Below, in pieces: positions 21,601-32,768 of a stretch of DNA of 64,000 bases. The position numbers and the translations under genes were made by a program. This DNA is from Hemileia vastatrix (lineage: Eukaryota; Basidiomycota; Pucciniomycetes; Pucciniales; Zaghouaniaceae). Position 1 is the stretch's first letter; every line of letters starts with the position of its first letter. The DNA lies in the NCBI GenBank assembly GCA_030280995.1, contig JASXTE010000005.1, positions 1,302,001-1,366,000 of the forward strand. Reading direction: 5' to 3'. The notes beneath the pieces were generated by a model, which did no database searches, was not told the origin of the DNA, and saw nothing but the letters and a program-made list of their open reading frames with translations.

Positions 21601-22705
21601 TGTGGTAGCCTAAAGTTTAGTATGGCACCTAAGTACGTAAATGGAGTTATTACGGCGTGCAAGATTGGTGTTATTATTTTTTTATATATAAAAGGGTTTT
21701 ATTTAATTTATTTGAGTTTTAAATATGAAGAAATTGGTCACGAGAGAATGCCTACACAAAAACAATTAATTTTACGGAGAAAACTTATTTTTACGGTCTG
21801 AAAATTTTTTAAGTATCAAGTCAAGTCACTCAAGAGCCTTGGGAAATTTTCCCAGAATTTTTACTATTTTTCTTAGATTTTTAAATGAATTTTAAAGTTT
21901 TATAGAAATATTTACGTTTTCAGAAATTACTTAACTTCGATGAATTTTCACGGGGTAATTAGAGCTGCGCAGACTACGAAAATTAGTTTGGTATGTAAAG
22001 GGGAAGTAGCTCTATTATGTGTAATTTTTCTAGATTTTATATTATAGTTTTAAGGTTCTAATTGAGTCCGGAAGTCCGGACGGACTCTGTACAGACTCCG
22101 TACGGGCTCCGGATTGACTCTGGGAGAGCTCTGGAGGGGAAAACTTAGGCACGTGACTAGGAATACTTAAGCGCCTCTCAAACTCGAAATATAGGGGGGG
22201 GATACATCATACAGCTTAATCTTTAACCACCACGGTCTCATTTTTTTATTACTCAACAAATTAAATAAAATTGTAATACCCTTATAACTTTATATTTTAT
22301 ATATAACATTTTAGAAATACTACTCAAAAATTTAAATCACACTTCATACAGGGTATCTTTAGAAAGGTCTTCATCACTGGGACTTGATTATTGCTGTCTC
22401 ATAAAAATTTAAATTATTATAAAAACATAAAAGTCAATATTTTCAGATCTTTCACTGGTACACCTTAATTGTTGTTATCAGTATTTCTTTTCTCAACAGC
22501 CACTTTTATTTAAAACTCAATAAGAGTTAATTATTTTAGAGTTTCATTATTTTTATCAATCAGATCCAAGTAGACTGGTTAGCTTAGTGATTTAGAATTC
22601 CCATTTTGTTATTTTTATTGGAAGGACGGGGTTTTCAGCTAAATCCACATATCTCCTCTGGATTCTGCTTACAGCAAGGCGACTGTAAGAGTTTACCTTA
22701 CCATA
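21601..22705 (+). repeat. 3' LTR of the full-length gypsy element
   Basis: Collinear with 10220-11325 with scattered substitutions and one length difference. It ends CCATA, followed by target copy ACGT. Confidence 0.92.
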
Positions 22706-23031
22706 ACGTCGGCTGGTAAATCATCTGGGATGATGGTGTCATAAACTGGCTGAAGAGCGGTCCAGTCAAGAGTTGGAGTGCGCAGACTACACTCCGGAAT
22801 AGGGTCAATATCCCAGGCGGGATCTTCTTCCAAGACTGGAAGGAACAGAGGAGCGTTAGGAGGCGGAGGTGATGCAGTGTAAGGTGTGCCTGGCGCATTC
22901 TAAAAGAGGAAAGAGAGAATTTTAGTGTTAGATCAGAAGAGGGAGAGGAAAGAAAAAAACGACTTACCGTACTCTCCTCTGAAATGAGAGAGTTAGGAAT
23001 AGAGGCAACACTACTAGATGTAGGTGCGCGG
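22706..23031 (-). pseudogene. gene A, middle exons
   Basis: Reading on the minus strand: coding resumes after the LTR at 23031 (APTSSSVASIPN), ends at 22968 with a GTAAGT donor, and continues after a CTCTTTTAG acceptor at 22899 (NAPGTPYTASPPPPN, then LEEDPAWDIDP). It then meets the gypsy insertion at 22706. With four bases of duplicated target removed at each insertion, all four gene A segments are multiples of three (210, 177, 60 and 462 nt), which supports the model. The sequence is proline-rich then acidic, with no recognised domain. Confidence 0.7.
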
Positions 23032-24324
23032 TGTGGTACGCACCTTGCAGGAAGCGTGGTTTTGGACCAATCAGCGTGTGTATTCCAGGAAAAACAAAAG
23101 GGGCGTTAGTGCCATAGATAGTATTAAAATATATTATGTATTTGTGTGTTTCAAAGAAAGGGAAATAGAAGCGTGAAAAAGGATTTAGGGTCTGTGCGCT
23201 TGGATTTTGAAGCGGGATGTGCCGCACAATTGGGAATTGTGTGTTATTGATTTAGGACCGCAAGCACTAAACAATATGGATTTGGATTTTCCAATAATTG
23301 TGTGTTACACATTAAGGAAAGAGTTATGGCTTTAGGAGGACTCAAGTGCATAATATACTGCACCGCGGCAAGTGCTATAATTACTGAGACAAGTAACTTA
23401 AGTTGCAGAGTCTAACTAGTCAAGTAAATTACCAGGACTATTGACTAGTAATGAGGCAAGGAGCATGGGGACTGGGTCACAAAAGAAATCTACCCAAGAG
23501 TCAAGGTGACTAGGATCAGCGTTAGAATGGGTCAAACCTGGAAGTAGCACTGAAACGAAACAAAGGTATAGTCAAGAGCGTGTATATGGAGTATGAGTGA
23601 AACAAGTTAAAAACTAGTGTTAGTAAGCATAGGGTGCAATTAGGTGCTCTAGTTGCTACAAGCGGTGTACGTAGTTTTCCAATAGAATAGTTATTGTTTT
23701 ACTAATGTGGTGCTAGAGCCAGCGCTGGAGATCCACTAGGGAACTGTGTCTTGAGCACTGGAAAAATATAAAAAGGAGGACTATTTGATAGGGATAAAGG
23801 GCATCTAGTAGGAAAATAATAACAATTGACAAATAATTAGTTAACATACGATTAGTTAATAATTGTGAAGTCAAGTATAAGATATTAATTTTTCTGTGGT
23901 CATTTGTTTGAGAGTAATATTAGAGATATTTCTGAGTCTTTGTCCTTCGTGCATCTGTGTGTGTATTTCATATAGTATAGTGGAAGAACGCATCATAGAG
24001 AGAATATATAGATTCAGTAGGATTGAATATTATTAGAGTTATTTTATTGCTATAATAAGGAATATTCAAAGAGAGCTCTTCAAGAGGGAGTAGCTGTGGA
24101 TATTAGCGCTTGTTAAGAATAAAAATATCCAGATAGTAATATTTGTTTTTCCTGATCTTTAGCTTATCTCTCAAGTTATAAACTTTCTAATCAGATATTT
24201 GTGTTGCACATTACTGCACTGTCTTTAAAAATAAGAGTGGCAGGCGCTTCTTTTTATAAATTAAAAAGGAGAACCAACCCATCTTGCATTGTGTCTACTG
24301 CTTAGTACTTTAGAACTCTCTACA
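23032..24324 (+). repeat. LTR inserted in gene A
   Basis: Begins TGTGGTACG and ends CTCTCTACA; it is a diverged copy of 24895-26120. It has no adjacent primer binding site or gag, so it is a solo LTR or remnant. Its flanks GCGG and GCCA do not form a clean duplication, but deleting four flank bases restores the gene A frame. Confidence 0.75.
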
Positions 24325-24778
24325 GCCATAATCAACCTTGACTCGCTTGTTTCCAGGTGGGGTCAAAGAAGTGGGCGCAGGGTGCTTGATGGTCATCTGA
24401 CTCATAATATTTGAAGTGGAAGCGTTGGGATCCAGGCGCGCAACAGTGGGAGGCCCATTGTAACTACACTTCTTTTTGCATTGTTTACAGTAATTGCATG
24501 ACTAGGAAAGAAAGAAAAAGAAATTAGTAATAGGATGGAAGGAAGGAAGATAGATGAAGAAAACTTACACTAAAGAAAGAATTTCCATGGCGGGCTTTTG
24601 AGAAGTGGCAGGGAGCTATGCCATTCTCAATGCAGCGGGTGCATCTTGTCCCACCCATCAGCGTAGTTACTAGCGACGTAGGAGGGGAAGTAGCGGGCTG
24701 GGTACGCACAAACTGTTGGATTGCATCTACAACGTTGGCAGTATTTTTGGTGTTAATGGTAGTGTTTCTAGTATTCAT
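24325..24778 (-). pseudogene. gene A, 5' exons: cysteine-cluster protein
   Basis: Start codon at 24776-24778. Exon 1 (24778-24569) ends with CTRCIENGIAPCHF and a GTAAGT donor. The intron (24568-24502) has a pyrimidine-rich TTTCTTTCCTAG acceptor. Exon 2 (24501-24325) opens with SCNYCKQCKKKCSY. Joined, the two exons form a C-x2-C-x7-C plus C-x2-C-x2-C-x3-C cluster, like Zn2Cys6-type or related basidiomycete cysteine clusters. That suggests zinc and possibly nucleic-acid binding, unproven. Exon 2 runs into the inserted LTR at 24324. The complete product would have been about 300 residues. Gene B nearby has the same plan. Confidence 0.7.
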
Positions 24779-24854
24779 TGAAGGAAATAAATTTGTTAAA
24801 GTAAAGAAGAGGATTTGTAGTAAGTAAAGGAAGAAAACACTGCAAGACGCAGGA

Positions 24855-24862
24855 TATATATA
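24855..24862 (-). promoter_or_regulatory. TATA box of gene A
   Basis: Minus-strand TATATATA, 77 bp upstream of the gene A start codon and about 30 bp from the polypurine tract/LTR junction. Confidence 0.45.
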
Positions 24863-24881
24863 AGCTCTTGGGACAGCCACG

Positions 24882-24894
24882 AGTAGAGGGAGGA
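24882..24894 (+). other. polypurine tract before LTR 24895-26120
   Basis: GTAGAGGGAGGA directly precedes TGTGGTACG, as in the other gypsy elements (GGAGGGAGGA before TGTGG). It marks the LTR as a 3' LTR of a plus-oriented element whose interior lies to the left, where gene A and gene B are found in antisense. Confidence 0.6.
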
Positions 24895-26120
24895 TGTGGT
24901 ACGTGCCTCACAGGCAGTTTGATTTTGGACCAATCATCTCACATAGTCCAGGAAGAACAAAGGGGATTCATAGCGCAGTACTTAGTGCTAAACTATAATA
25001 TGTATTTGTGTGTTTCAAGAACAAAGGGAAATAGAAGCGCAGAAGAAGATTCAAGGTCTTTGCACTTGGATTTTGCAGCAGGATGTGCCACAAAATGGGG
25101 AATTGTGTGTTATCAATTTAGGACTGCAAGCACTAAACAATATGGATTTGGATTTTCCAATAATTGTGTGTTACACATTAAGGAAGTACTCAAGTGCATA
25201 CTATACTGCACCGTGGCAAGTGTGGTACCTTACTGAAACAGGTAATGTAGGAGGTTAACTAGTTAAGTGAGTTGTCAGAACTATGGACTTAGTAATGTAG
25301 TAAGGAGAGCGGGGACTCAATCACAAAGCTACCCAAGAGTCAAGGCAACTAAGACCAGCTTTATAAAGAGTTAAAACTTGGAAGTAGCGCTTAAACAAAA
25401 CAAAGGTACAGTCAGGAGCACGCATGTGTAGTATGAATGAAACAAGTTAATACTAGTGTTAGTAAGCATAGGGTGTGTTTAGGTGCTGTAGTTGTTACAA
25501 GCGGTGTATGTAGTTTCCCAATAGATTGGTTATTGTTTTACTAATGTGGTGCTAGATTCAGCGCTGGAGATCCACTAGGGAACTGTGTTTTGAGCGCTAG
25601 AAAAATATAAAAAGGAGAACAATTGACAAATAATTAGGGAATAGGCAAATAGTTATTAATTGTGAAGTCAAGTATAAGATATTATATTTTCTGCAATCAT
25701 TTGTTTGAGGATATATTAGAGATTATTCTGAGTCTTTTTGTCATTCGTGCATCTGTGTGTATTTCTTATAGTATAAGTGAAAGATTTCAACATAGAGAGA
25801 ATATATAGATTCAGTGGGATTGACTAGTATTAAAGTTATTTTATTGCTATAATAAGGCATATTCAAAGAGAGCACTTCAGGAGGGAGTAGCTGTGAATAT
25901 TAGCGCTTGTTAAGAATAGAAATATCCAGATAGTAATACTTGTTTTTTTTTCTAAAAACTCATTTCTCAACTTATAAACTTTCTAATCACATATTAGTGT
26001 TACACATTATTGTGCTGTCTTTAAAAATAAGAGTGGAAGGCACTTCTTTTTAGAAATTGAAAAGAAGAACCAACCCATCTTGCATTGTGTCTACTGCTTA
26101 GTACTTAAGAACTCTCTACA
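24895..26120 (+). repeat. LTR (3' type), partner family of 23032-24324
   Basis: 1226 bp, TGTGGTACG to CTCTCTACA, same family as the LTR in gene A. Short ORFs in it are not supported as genes. It is followed by ACATGACTC, with no obvious matching flank in the window. Confidence 0.75.
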
Positions 26121-26379
26121 ACATGACTCAATCACAATTCAGGCATAAAAATAATCAAAAAAATTACAAAAAAGTTTTTTAAAAGACTATAAATGTGAAA
26201 AAATGTCACATTAACTGAAATAACAATTAAATAATTAAAAAAGTCAAGTAATTTTTTAATGTCCTCATAAGTTTGGCCATTTATTTTACATTCCATAATA
26301 AATTCTTTTTTTTATTTTTCTTATTTTTCCAATTCACAACTTGCAATTTCTCTTTGAAATTCACAGTCTTTTGTATTTC

Positions 26380-27583
26380 TCTGAGCGAAGATAAACTCTC
26401 TCCATCTCCTCTGCCTCAAATCTGGCCTTTTCAAAATTAGATTGAAGCAAACCAAATCTAAGGCCCTTTGATCTTCCATTAGCATATGATCAAACTTCAT
26501 CTTCTCAAATTCAAGGGCAATTTTTGCATTACAGGATTTTGCTATTAAAAGAGAAATTAAAAAAAAAGTTATTGAATAAGATATATAGTGACTTATTCTT
26601 ACTTATATCTTTTATCTTGAAATAATCATCAAGGGTAGCCAAAGAGCTGGATGAAGTATTACCAAATTTTAAAAGATGGTTCAAGTTCATTGATGTTGAG
26701 GCTTGACACTTTAGTTTGGAATTTGAGCTAGAGGGTTCAGGAAGTTCATATAAAGCAGCTTCCAAAACGTGATTCTCATTTGTGAGATTAATAATCTTTT
26801 TTGGAATTTGAGTTTGAGTAGGAGTAGGGGGAGACTAGAAAAGAAAGAAAGAAAGAGAAATTTAGAGAAGAATTTAAGAAAAAAGAAAAATTAAACATAC
26901 ATCAAATAATTGTGGCTTTGAGGACTCAGATCTTCTCCAAACTAATTTTTCTGCTTGATAGTCAGGATTATCTTTGGCTGAACTATGGTGAGAGGCTTCA
27001 GGAGATTGATCTCTTTCAAGTAAAGGTGTTTCAGGAGGATTATAGGAATGTTTGGATCCAGAGGGCTTATCCTTAGTAGTGTTGTGTATAAACAAAGGGT
27101 TGACCTCAACTCAGGAACCAAAAAGAATATCCATTTCCTCATAGTAAGGACAAATGACATTGAGCTTTTTGGATGCAGTAGTATTTCCAATCTCCAAATC
27201 CTCATCATTGAAACCAAAGCCAGTGGAAGTGGAAGCAAAATGTACCTTTTTATATTTTTATTGAAAACTTTTGAACCTCTCCTTCATTTCCTTAGGAGTG
27301 ATGTCTAATCTCCCTTTTGTTTTTTTCTTTACTTCATTTGCCATCAACAAGAAGCCATTTACCTTTGATGAAAGTGGACATCCAATGCGGGTGGACTTCT
27401 CACATCCAGAATATGCATCATAATTTGATTTTATTTTGAGGAAGTTGATGATGACAAGATAATCTTCCTTTTTTAGCTTTCCAGACTTTAGTTTCTCAGG
27501 TGAGGGTCTAGCATTATGAGGAGACTTTTGTGATGAATAATTTTTTGAGATGCCTTTTGAGTGTTGTATTTTTGGGGAGACAT
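26380..27583 (-). pseudogene. Myb/SANT-like transposon accessory protein, decayed
   Basis: Minus strand from ATG at 27581-27583. Conserved stretches match the ORF at 28704-30301: EDYLVIINFLKIKSNYDA and CEKSTRIGCPLSSK, then KKKTKGRLDITPKEMKERF, STSTGFGFNDEDL and LNVICPYYEEMDILF. Later exons carry Ser/Pro-rich and charged helical sequence (ALEFEKMKFDHMLMEDQRAL). It is broken by a frameshift near 27490, a stop after KSFQ and another after DILFGS. This layout is known in rust genomes as a DNA-binding partner protein of Harbinger-type transposons; that assignment rests on memory of the family. Inactive. Confidence 0.6.
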
Positions 27584-27861
27584 TATGAAACTGCTATGTT
27601 ACATGAAAAAAGATTAAGAAAGAGGTTGAAAAAAACCAAGGGAAAAAACATGCCTAGTTAAAATGTCGCAATAAAATGTTGTAAATCTTGGTGAGGATAG
27701 AGGAGGGAGTGGAGATCAGTGTGTCACATGTGATGGGGATGGTATGGGAAAGGAAGGGATGATGTGGCCAACATGTGTACGTGAAAAAAATCACAAAAAA
27801 AGTGCTGATTTGAGGTCAGAACTGACACCCATTTGTGAGATAAGTGACTTATTTGAAAAAT

Positions 27862-27895
27862 TTAAGTGCTGATTTGGGTTGAAATCAGCACTTAA
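27862..27895. repeat. perfect inverted repeat near a transposon end
   Basis: Two 14-base arms (TTAAGTGCTGATTT and its complement) around a six-base loop, GGGTTG. It lies about 35 bp inside the terminus at 27929. Confidence 0.8.
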
Positions 27896-27929
27896 GTTAA
27901 GTGTGGATATGCCAGAACTGACACCCCCT

Positions 27930-28629
27930 AATTTAAATATGTAAGTAGATATGTAGTAACCATAATTTCTGTGTGTTCTAAAGAACAAGAAAATAAAAGG
28001 AAAATGGAAAGGAGTGAGAGCAAAAAAAATAATGAAAAAGCAAGAAAAAGAGGAATGAAAAAGATATATAAAGAAAAGGTTGAATTTGGAAATGAGAGAG
28101 GGGAAAGAAAAAAATGGTCAGATGAGCAATTAAGGGATAATAGAAAGAAGGGTGTGAGTGTATCTAAGTGAAAAGGTGAATTTTTATAGACATTGAGAGG
28201 GGGTGATTTTTTAACCAAGGTCACTCCAAGGTATCAAGAAGAATCACAATCAGGGCTTGAACAGGGACAAAAAATAAATAAATAAATATAAAAATAAAAA
28301 ACAATTAGAAATCTAGCTCACTTGGTTTCCATGCTGTGGATATGAGTGAGGGAATGATTTTATGAACTCAACATGTGTGTTTGTGAAGAAAAAAATTAAA
28401 AAACGAAAAAAGTACTGATCTTGACATATCAATTTCCACCCCCCCTCCCCCTTCCCCAATTTTCAAAAATAAATGACTTACTTACTTATTCACACAAAAT
28501 TTAAATTCAAGTTTTTCAGTTTAAAATTGGAGTTTATTTTATTTTATTTTTTGGAAACCACACACTTAAGATAAGTGCAAATTTGACTAAATTTTACACC
28601 ACCTAATATTCAATATATATATATATATT
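27930..28629. other. 700 bp between transposons, with a second decayed terminus
   Basis: No gene. It contains a lysine/glutamate-rich purine stretch (27971-28170) that I do not accept as coding. Near 28594-28605, TTTTACACCACCTAA resembles a decayed inverted TTAGGGGGTGTCAAAA terminus, and the sequence leading to it loosely repeats 27800-27929. An (AT)n run abuts the next element. Confidence 0.4.
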
Positions 28630-28703
28630 AGGGGGTGTCAAAAATTACCATATATGCCTGGCAGACTTCAGTCTCAAAGTGCCATTCAAAGATACCATCT
28701 TAA

Positions 28704-30301
28704 ATGGCAGACTTGAGGTTAGACATGTCAGAAAATTGCTCAAATAATTCATCAAATACATCCTATTTTTTCACCATGGCCCCAACCACAATTCAGGCCA
28801 CCAATACAGACATTCCTGCAATCCACTGTACATCAGACCCCTTTTACCCCAACCCCACATCATCCTGGACTCCCACTCAAATTTATATAATCATCATCAC
28901 TGTAAGTTTTTCTATTTCTTATCTTTGATAATCTTTGATAATCACCTTTTCAAGATCATGTTTTTATTCTTTTTTCTATTTCAGTTTGTCTTATCTCACT
29001 AAATCTTTGTTAGGATTTCACTTTCTTATCCATCAAAGTTTACCATGAACTAATAATTTTGTCCTCTCCATAGCTTTAATTCCACAATTCCTTACCAAAA
29101 ACCATTGCCCAAAAGTATACTCAACTAACCAAGAGTGACCTTCAGATTGTGATCAATTGGTTGCAAAAAAAATCAAATTATGATGCCTGCTTTGGATGTG
29201 ACAAGTCTAGATGTGTGGGACACCCACCTGCCTCAAAAATCAGTGGGTATCAGAAAATGTAAATTGAACTAAAAAATAAAAAAAAGGTAAAATAGACTTA
29301 ACAGACAAGCAAATGAGGGAGTGATTCAAAAATTATCATTCAAATACAACAAAGTAAAAATGGCTTCTTCTTCTACTGGCTTTGGAGTATCAGAAGAAGA
29401 TTGCAAAAATGGAATCACCTCAATCACTGAAAAACTCAATTTAATGTACCCACTCTATCAACAGATAGATGATCTCTTTGAGAAAAGAGCTGATCTAAAT
29501 CCTTTACACACTGGGGATTATCAGCTACTGGGTTATGAAATTGACTACAATTTAGAAATGCTGATTGATCCAGTACTCAATTCACAAGATTTAGAGGATT
29601 CTCCTAATGATTCTGACCATGAGCAGGATGATGCAATTTTTGTGAGTGTAAATGGCTTGTATCAAAAACCTCCCTCCAACTTTTACTATATTGTTTTTTC
29701 TTTTTCCACCTAATAACATCTATACAAATCATGAACTAGATCTCAGCTGGAGTGAATCAAGATTCTTTTCATGAAGTTTTGGATGTTGAGAGAAGTTTAG
29801 AAGATGAGCTGATCAAAACTCCAAAAAGACTTAAAAGAAGACATTCATCATCTTTCACAAATAATCAATAAATTTCGAAATTCATCTTATCTGCTTATGG
29901 AGAGATTGTAAACAAACTTGAAGAAGGTAAGGCATACTTGATTTTGTTTTATTTATATATGATTATTGTTTTTGAATTTTCTTCAATTTTTAAGTAAAAC
30001 CTTTTGCATCAAAAGAAAAGGCCCAGATAGAAATTTTGAAAATGGAGTCTCAAGAGAAGTCTGCAATCCAAGGATTTGACCTGGAAGAAAAAAAATTCTT
30101 TCACCTGCTCAAAAAGGATGAAAATTCTTTAGAAATTGAGAAAGATTGTTTAAAGATGGAAATAGAGAATTCAAAGCTTGAAAGGGAAGAAAATAATACA
30201 CTCTAAAATCAACAGTTCCAGTTGGAAAGAGAAAAATTACAGTACCAACATGAAGAATTAAATCAAAAAAAAGTGAGGAAAAAACCAGAAGACAAAACTT
30301 A
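28704..30301 (+). pseudogene. Myb/SANT-like protein of the Harbinger-type element, decayed
   Basis: Exon 1 from ATG at 28704 or 28725 to a GTAAGT donor near 28902, Ser/Thr/Pro-rich. The next exon has DLQIVINWLQKKSNYDACFG, CDKSRCVGHPPASK, a stop-ridden stretch, then SSSTGFGVSEEDCKNGITSI and LNLMYPLYQQIDDLFEKR. After an intron (donor GTGAGT near 29640) comes PKRLKRRHSSS, and after another a long charged helix (KMESQEKSAIQGFDLEEK), likely coiled coil. At least five stops and a frameshift near 29320 make it a pseudogene. It matches the minus-strand copy at 26380-27583. The presumed role is DNA binding that helps the HARBI1-like nuclease; this is family knowledge. Confidence 0.65.
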
Positions 30302-30879
30302 ATTTCAGCATGTCTGAGTGCAGGAGAATAAACAGATGAAATTAAAAAGTTTCTGGATTTACTTGATAAATTTAATTTTTTATATGCTGACTTTACAAAG
30401 GTCTTGATTTTAGATTATATTTTTTTGGTCAAAATTTGAAAATCTCTTAGAATCTTGCTTGAAAAAGGTGTTGAATTACATTATTATCTTGTAACTTATT
30501 TTTCTCTCTCATGGTGAACACACAATTTATATGTATTCAACTTTCCCAGTGGGAAAAGGCCCTCAACTCATTAACTTGAAACTCTTCCATATCACATTTC
30601 ATAACACATTTCAGAACACATTTTAAAACACATTTCCAAACGCATTTCATAATGCATATCCTAATCATCACCCAATTCTCCTTCCACATTCCCCCAACTC
30701 TCTTCCTCTTTACATCTTTTTCTGCCCTTTCATCAATGTAAGTTTTTTTCTTTTTCTTATTGGCTTCACATGTTCCTCATTTTTCTCTTCAAGACACTTA
30801 CAAAACTCACCTAAGGTGAGTGGTACCCAATCCTGCTTTTCTTTTTACTGACTTTTTTCTCTTTTTTTCTCTTTTTTTG

Positions 30880-31235
30880 AGGTTTTTTTTAAAAAAAATC
30901 ACTTTGGAAACAGTCCCAGAACAATTATAGACTGTTTCCAAGCATTTTTGGTAAGTTTTTTTTTTGCCTTGGAATTGTGCTGGCAGCATGCCCAGCACAT
31001 TTCCAAGTGTTTTTACTAAGATTTTATTTTTTTCCAAATCAAGTTGGGATCAGTACCAGAGCATTTCTAGATATTTTCCAAGTGTTTTGGTAAGTTTTTT
31101 TTTCCTCAAAAACATGCTGGCAGCATGCCTAGCACATTTCCAAGCATTTTTACTAACAATTTTTTTTTCCAAATTGATTCAGAAACAGTATCAGAACATC
31201 TCTAGACTGTTTCAAAGCATTTTGGTGAGTTTTTT
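30880..31235 (+). repeat. tandem repeat of about 165 bp upstream of the oxygenase ORF
   Basis: About two copies of a unit containing TTTCCAAGCATTTTTGGTAAG, a T-run, GCTGGCAGCATGCC and AGCACATTTCCAAG. The T-runs vary in length. It lies between the Myb-like and oxygenase ORFs. Confidence 0.7.
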
Positions 31236-31257
31236 TTTTCAAAAATAGAAAATAAAT

Positions 31258-32768
31258 ATGTCCTCATCTTTTTCTTCACTTTCATCAATCTCCTCCTCAT
31301 CTCTTTCTTCAATTCCATCATTCAAGTTTTCAGAACATATGTCCTCCTTATTTCCTTCTTTAATTCCTTCTATCACATCTTTAAAGGATTCAAACATCAT
31401 ATCTGATATAAAATCATTCATTTCTAATAAGAAGAAAGCTTCAAATCAAAAACAGAAATTAATTTGAATGAAACAATGGTGTGAAGCTTATTTTGGACAC
31501 TTAGAAAATTTGAATTTTTACAAAACTGTGATTAGTAAGAAGAAACATTATCCAAAATATTTACCTGAAAAACTCAGGTACTTAACTCCTGGTGGAATGG
31601 ATATTATTGTTGAAGTTGTCAGTAATGGATATAAACCTCAATTCATTTTAGAGGTTCATTCATTTGATAAATTTCAAGATTATGTCTTCAAAGAATTGTT
31701 GGATCTAGTTTCAAATTTATATCAGATGGATTTAGTTTGACAACCATTAAAGAATAATGATCCATTAGGAGGAATTATGATTGGACTAGGATGGAGACCT
31801 GGATTTGAAAAGGGAAAATATCTTGGTAACATTTTATCATGATATACTTTCTTCAAATAATTTTTCTTATGCCAATAATAGATATTTATTTGTTATTAAA
31901 AAGTATAATTTTCATTCAAATGGATGAAAATTTTGAAAGATGAAAAATTTTAGGATCCTTCAATTCATTTTTGGCCAATTTATTAAAAAAAATATGTATT
32001 TGTGCTTTTCAATCTAATCATGAACTAGCCATCAAAGCAAGAATACCAAATTGGACAGATATCACTATGCAATATAGGGGGTGGACTTGCTAGCAAGTCC
32101 TCAAGCTGAACGCAGATGGAACTCAGGTGGAACTCAGAATGAACTCATAATGAACCCATACTGAACTCTACTTGAACACCCACCTAAAACTGTTCTGCTG
32201 AGTGGTGTTCATCCCTTATTGTATGGTTCCTTTATCAATAGCTCAATGTGTGTTCAATCTGTGGTGAGTTTGGGTCCAATGTTGCGGACTGGCTAGCAAG
32301 TCTGCCCCCCATATTTTGTGGTGTATGGAATGGGTCAATCTTGAAGATAATTATATCTTTTCATCTAATGTTATCATTAAATATGGAAGCTTTCACAACA
32401 AGATTCATATGGACAAAAAAAACTCTAATTTTCTTACATTTTGAATTTTCACTTATATCAATCCTATTACTGGACTACTGATTCCTTCACCTGCTCAACT
32501 CAAAGGTCATGGATTATACTTTCCTGGTCACAAATATATTGTCAGCTTTGGATTAGGGAATGGTCTTGTGGAAGCAATTTGGAACTTTTCACAAGAGAAC
32601 CATAAAACAACTCAAGCTCCTCCTGGATTAGAATCTTTTGAAAAGTTTACTCATTTTGGTTGCTCATTTCAGATAAACCAAAATTTGATAAAGAGGGTAA
32701 GTAAAGTGAGGCAAGAAGGTTCAATGAAAAGTAAAGCTACAGTGAAGGAGGCTAAGTATGGTAAATAA
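31258..32768 (+). pseudogene. TET/JBP-like 2-oxoglutarate/Fe(II) oxygenase, decayed
   Basis: After a Ser-rich start come KKHYPKYLPEKLRYLTPGGM, then NGYKPQFILEVHSFDKFQ, NNDPLGGIMIGLGWRPGFEKG, SNHELAIKARIPNWTD, KIHMDKKNSNFLTF and GHGLYFPGHKYIVSFGLGNG, ending near THFGCSFQINQNLIKR. This order matches, from memory, the Tet-like 2OG-Fe(II) oxygenase domain that is expanded in basidiomycetes. HMD (32406-32414) would be the HxD iron ligand. The family oxidises 5-methylcytosine or related bases where studied. Lesions: TGA at 31465, TGA at 31738, a frameshift in an A-run near 31985-31992, TGA at 32438, and the 261-bp MITE. Removing the MITE and one TAT restores the local frame (DMEWVN). The intron after KYLG is not certain. 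Inactive. Confidence 0.65.
32063..32323. mobile_element. CACTA-type MITE, 261 bp
   Basis: Ends CACTATGCAATATAGGGGG and, inverted, CACCACAAAATATGGGGGG; flanked by TAT (32060-32062 and 32324-32326). Terminal repeats contain GGACTTGCTAGCAAGTCC (left). Subterminal 10-12 base repeats of type GAACTCAGA follow. Same length and structure as 52606-52866. CACTA start plus 3-bp duplication plus subterminal repeats point to the CACTA (EnSpm/CMC) superfamily. Confidence 0.85.

Larger units (their letters stand above)
10220..22705 (+). mobile_element. full-length Ty3/gypsy retrotransposon with hairpin-repeat arrays
   Basis: 12,486-bp element: LTRs of 1106 and 1105 bp, primer binding site, gag-protease, RT-RNase H-integrase, a long non-coding 3' region with hairpin arrays, polypurine tract and 3' LTR. 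It is flanked by ACTT (10216-10219) and ACGT (22706-22709), a 4-bp duplication with one change, and interrupts gene A. The order RT-RNase H-integrase defines Ty3/gypsy. The integrase ends in a GPY/F module without a chromodomain. The LTRs differ at many sites, often CpG to TpG or CpA, so it is not recent. Three interruptions separate the reading frames (near 11840, 14100 and 15229); the last two could be recoding sites. The stretch 20930-21590 has no gene. Confidence 0.93.
26121..27929 (-). mobile_element. fragment of a PIF/Harbinger-like element
   Basis: Its right edge (27916-27929 region, ACTGACACCCCCT on the plus strand) is the inverted form of the AGGGGGTGTCA terminus at 28630. Inside is a minus-strand Myb/SANT-like pseudogene homologous to the one in the neighbouring element. 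The left end is not visible; the sequence abuts the LTR at 26120. No transposase remains. Confidence 0.6.

Noticed and set aside
23032..26120. LTR pair with a 570-bp interior read as one small element
   Set aside because: The left LTR interrupts gene A, which continues on both sides of it, and the two LTRs have diverged with different lengths.
27971..28171. Lys/Glu-rich plus-strand ORF
   Set aside because: Low-complexity purine-rich DNA at a transposon edge, no homology or splice context.
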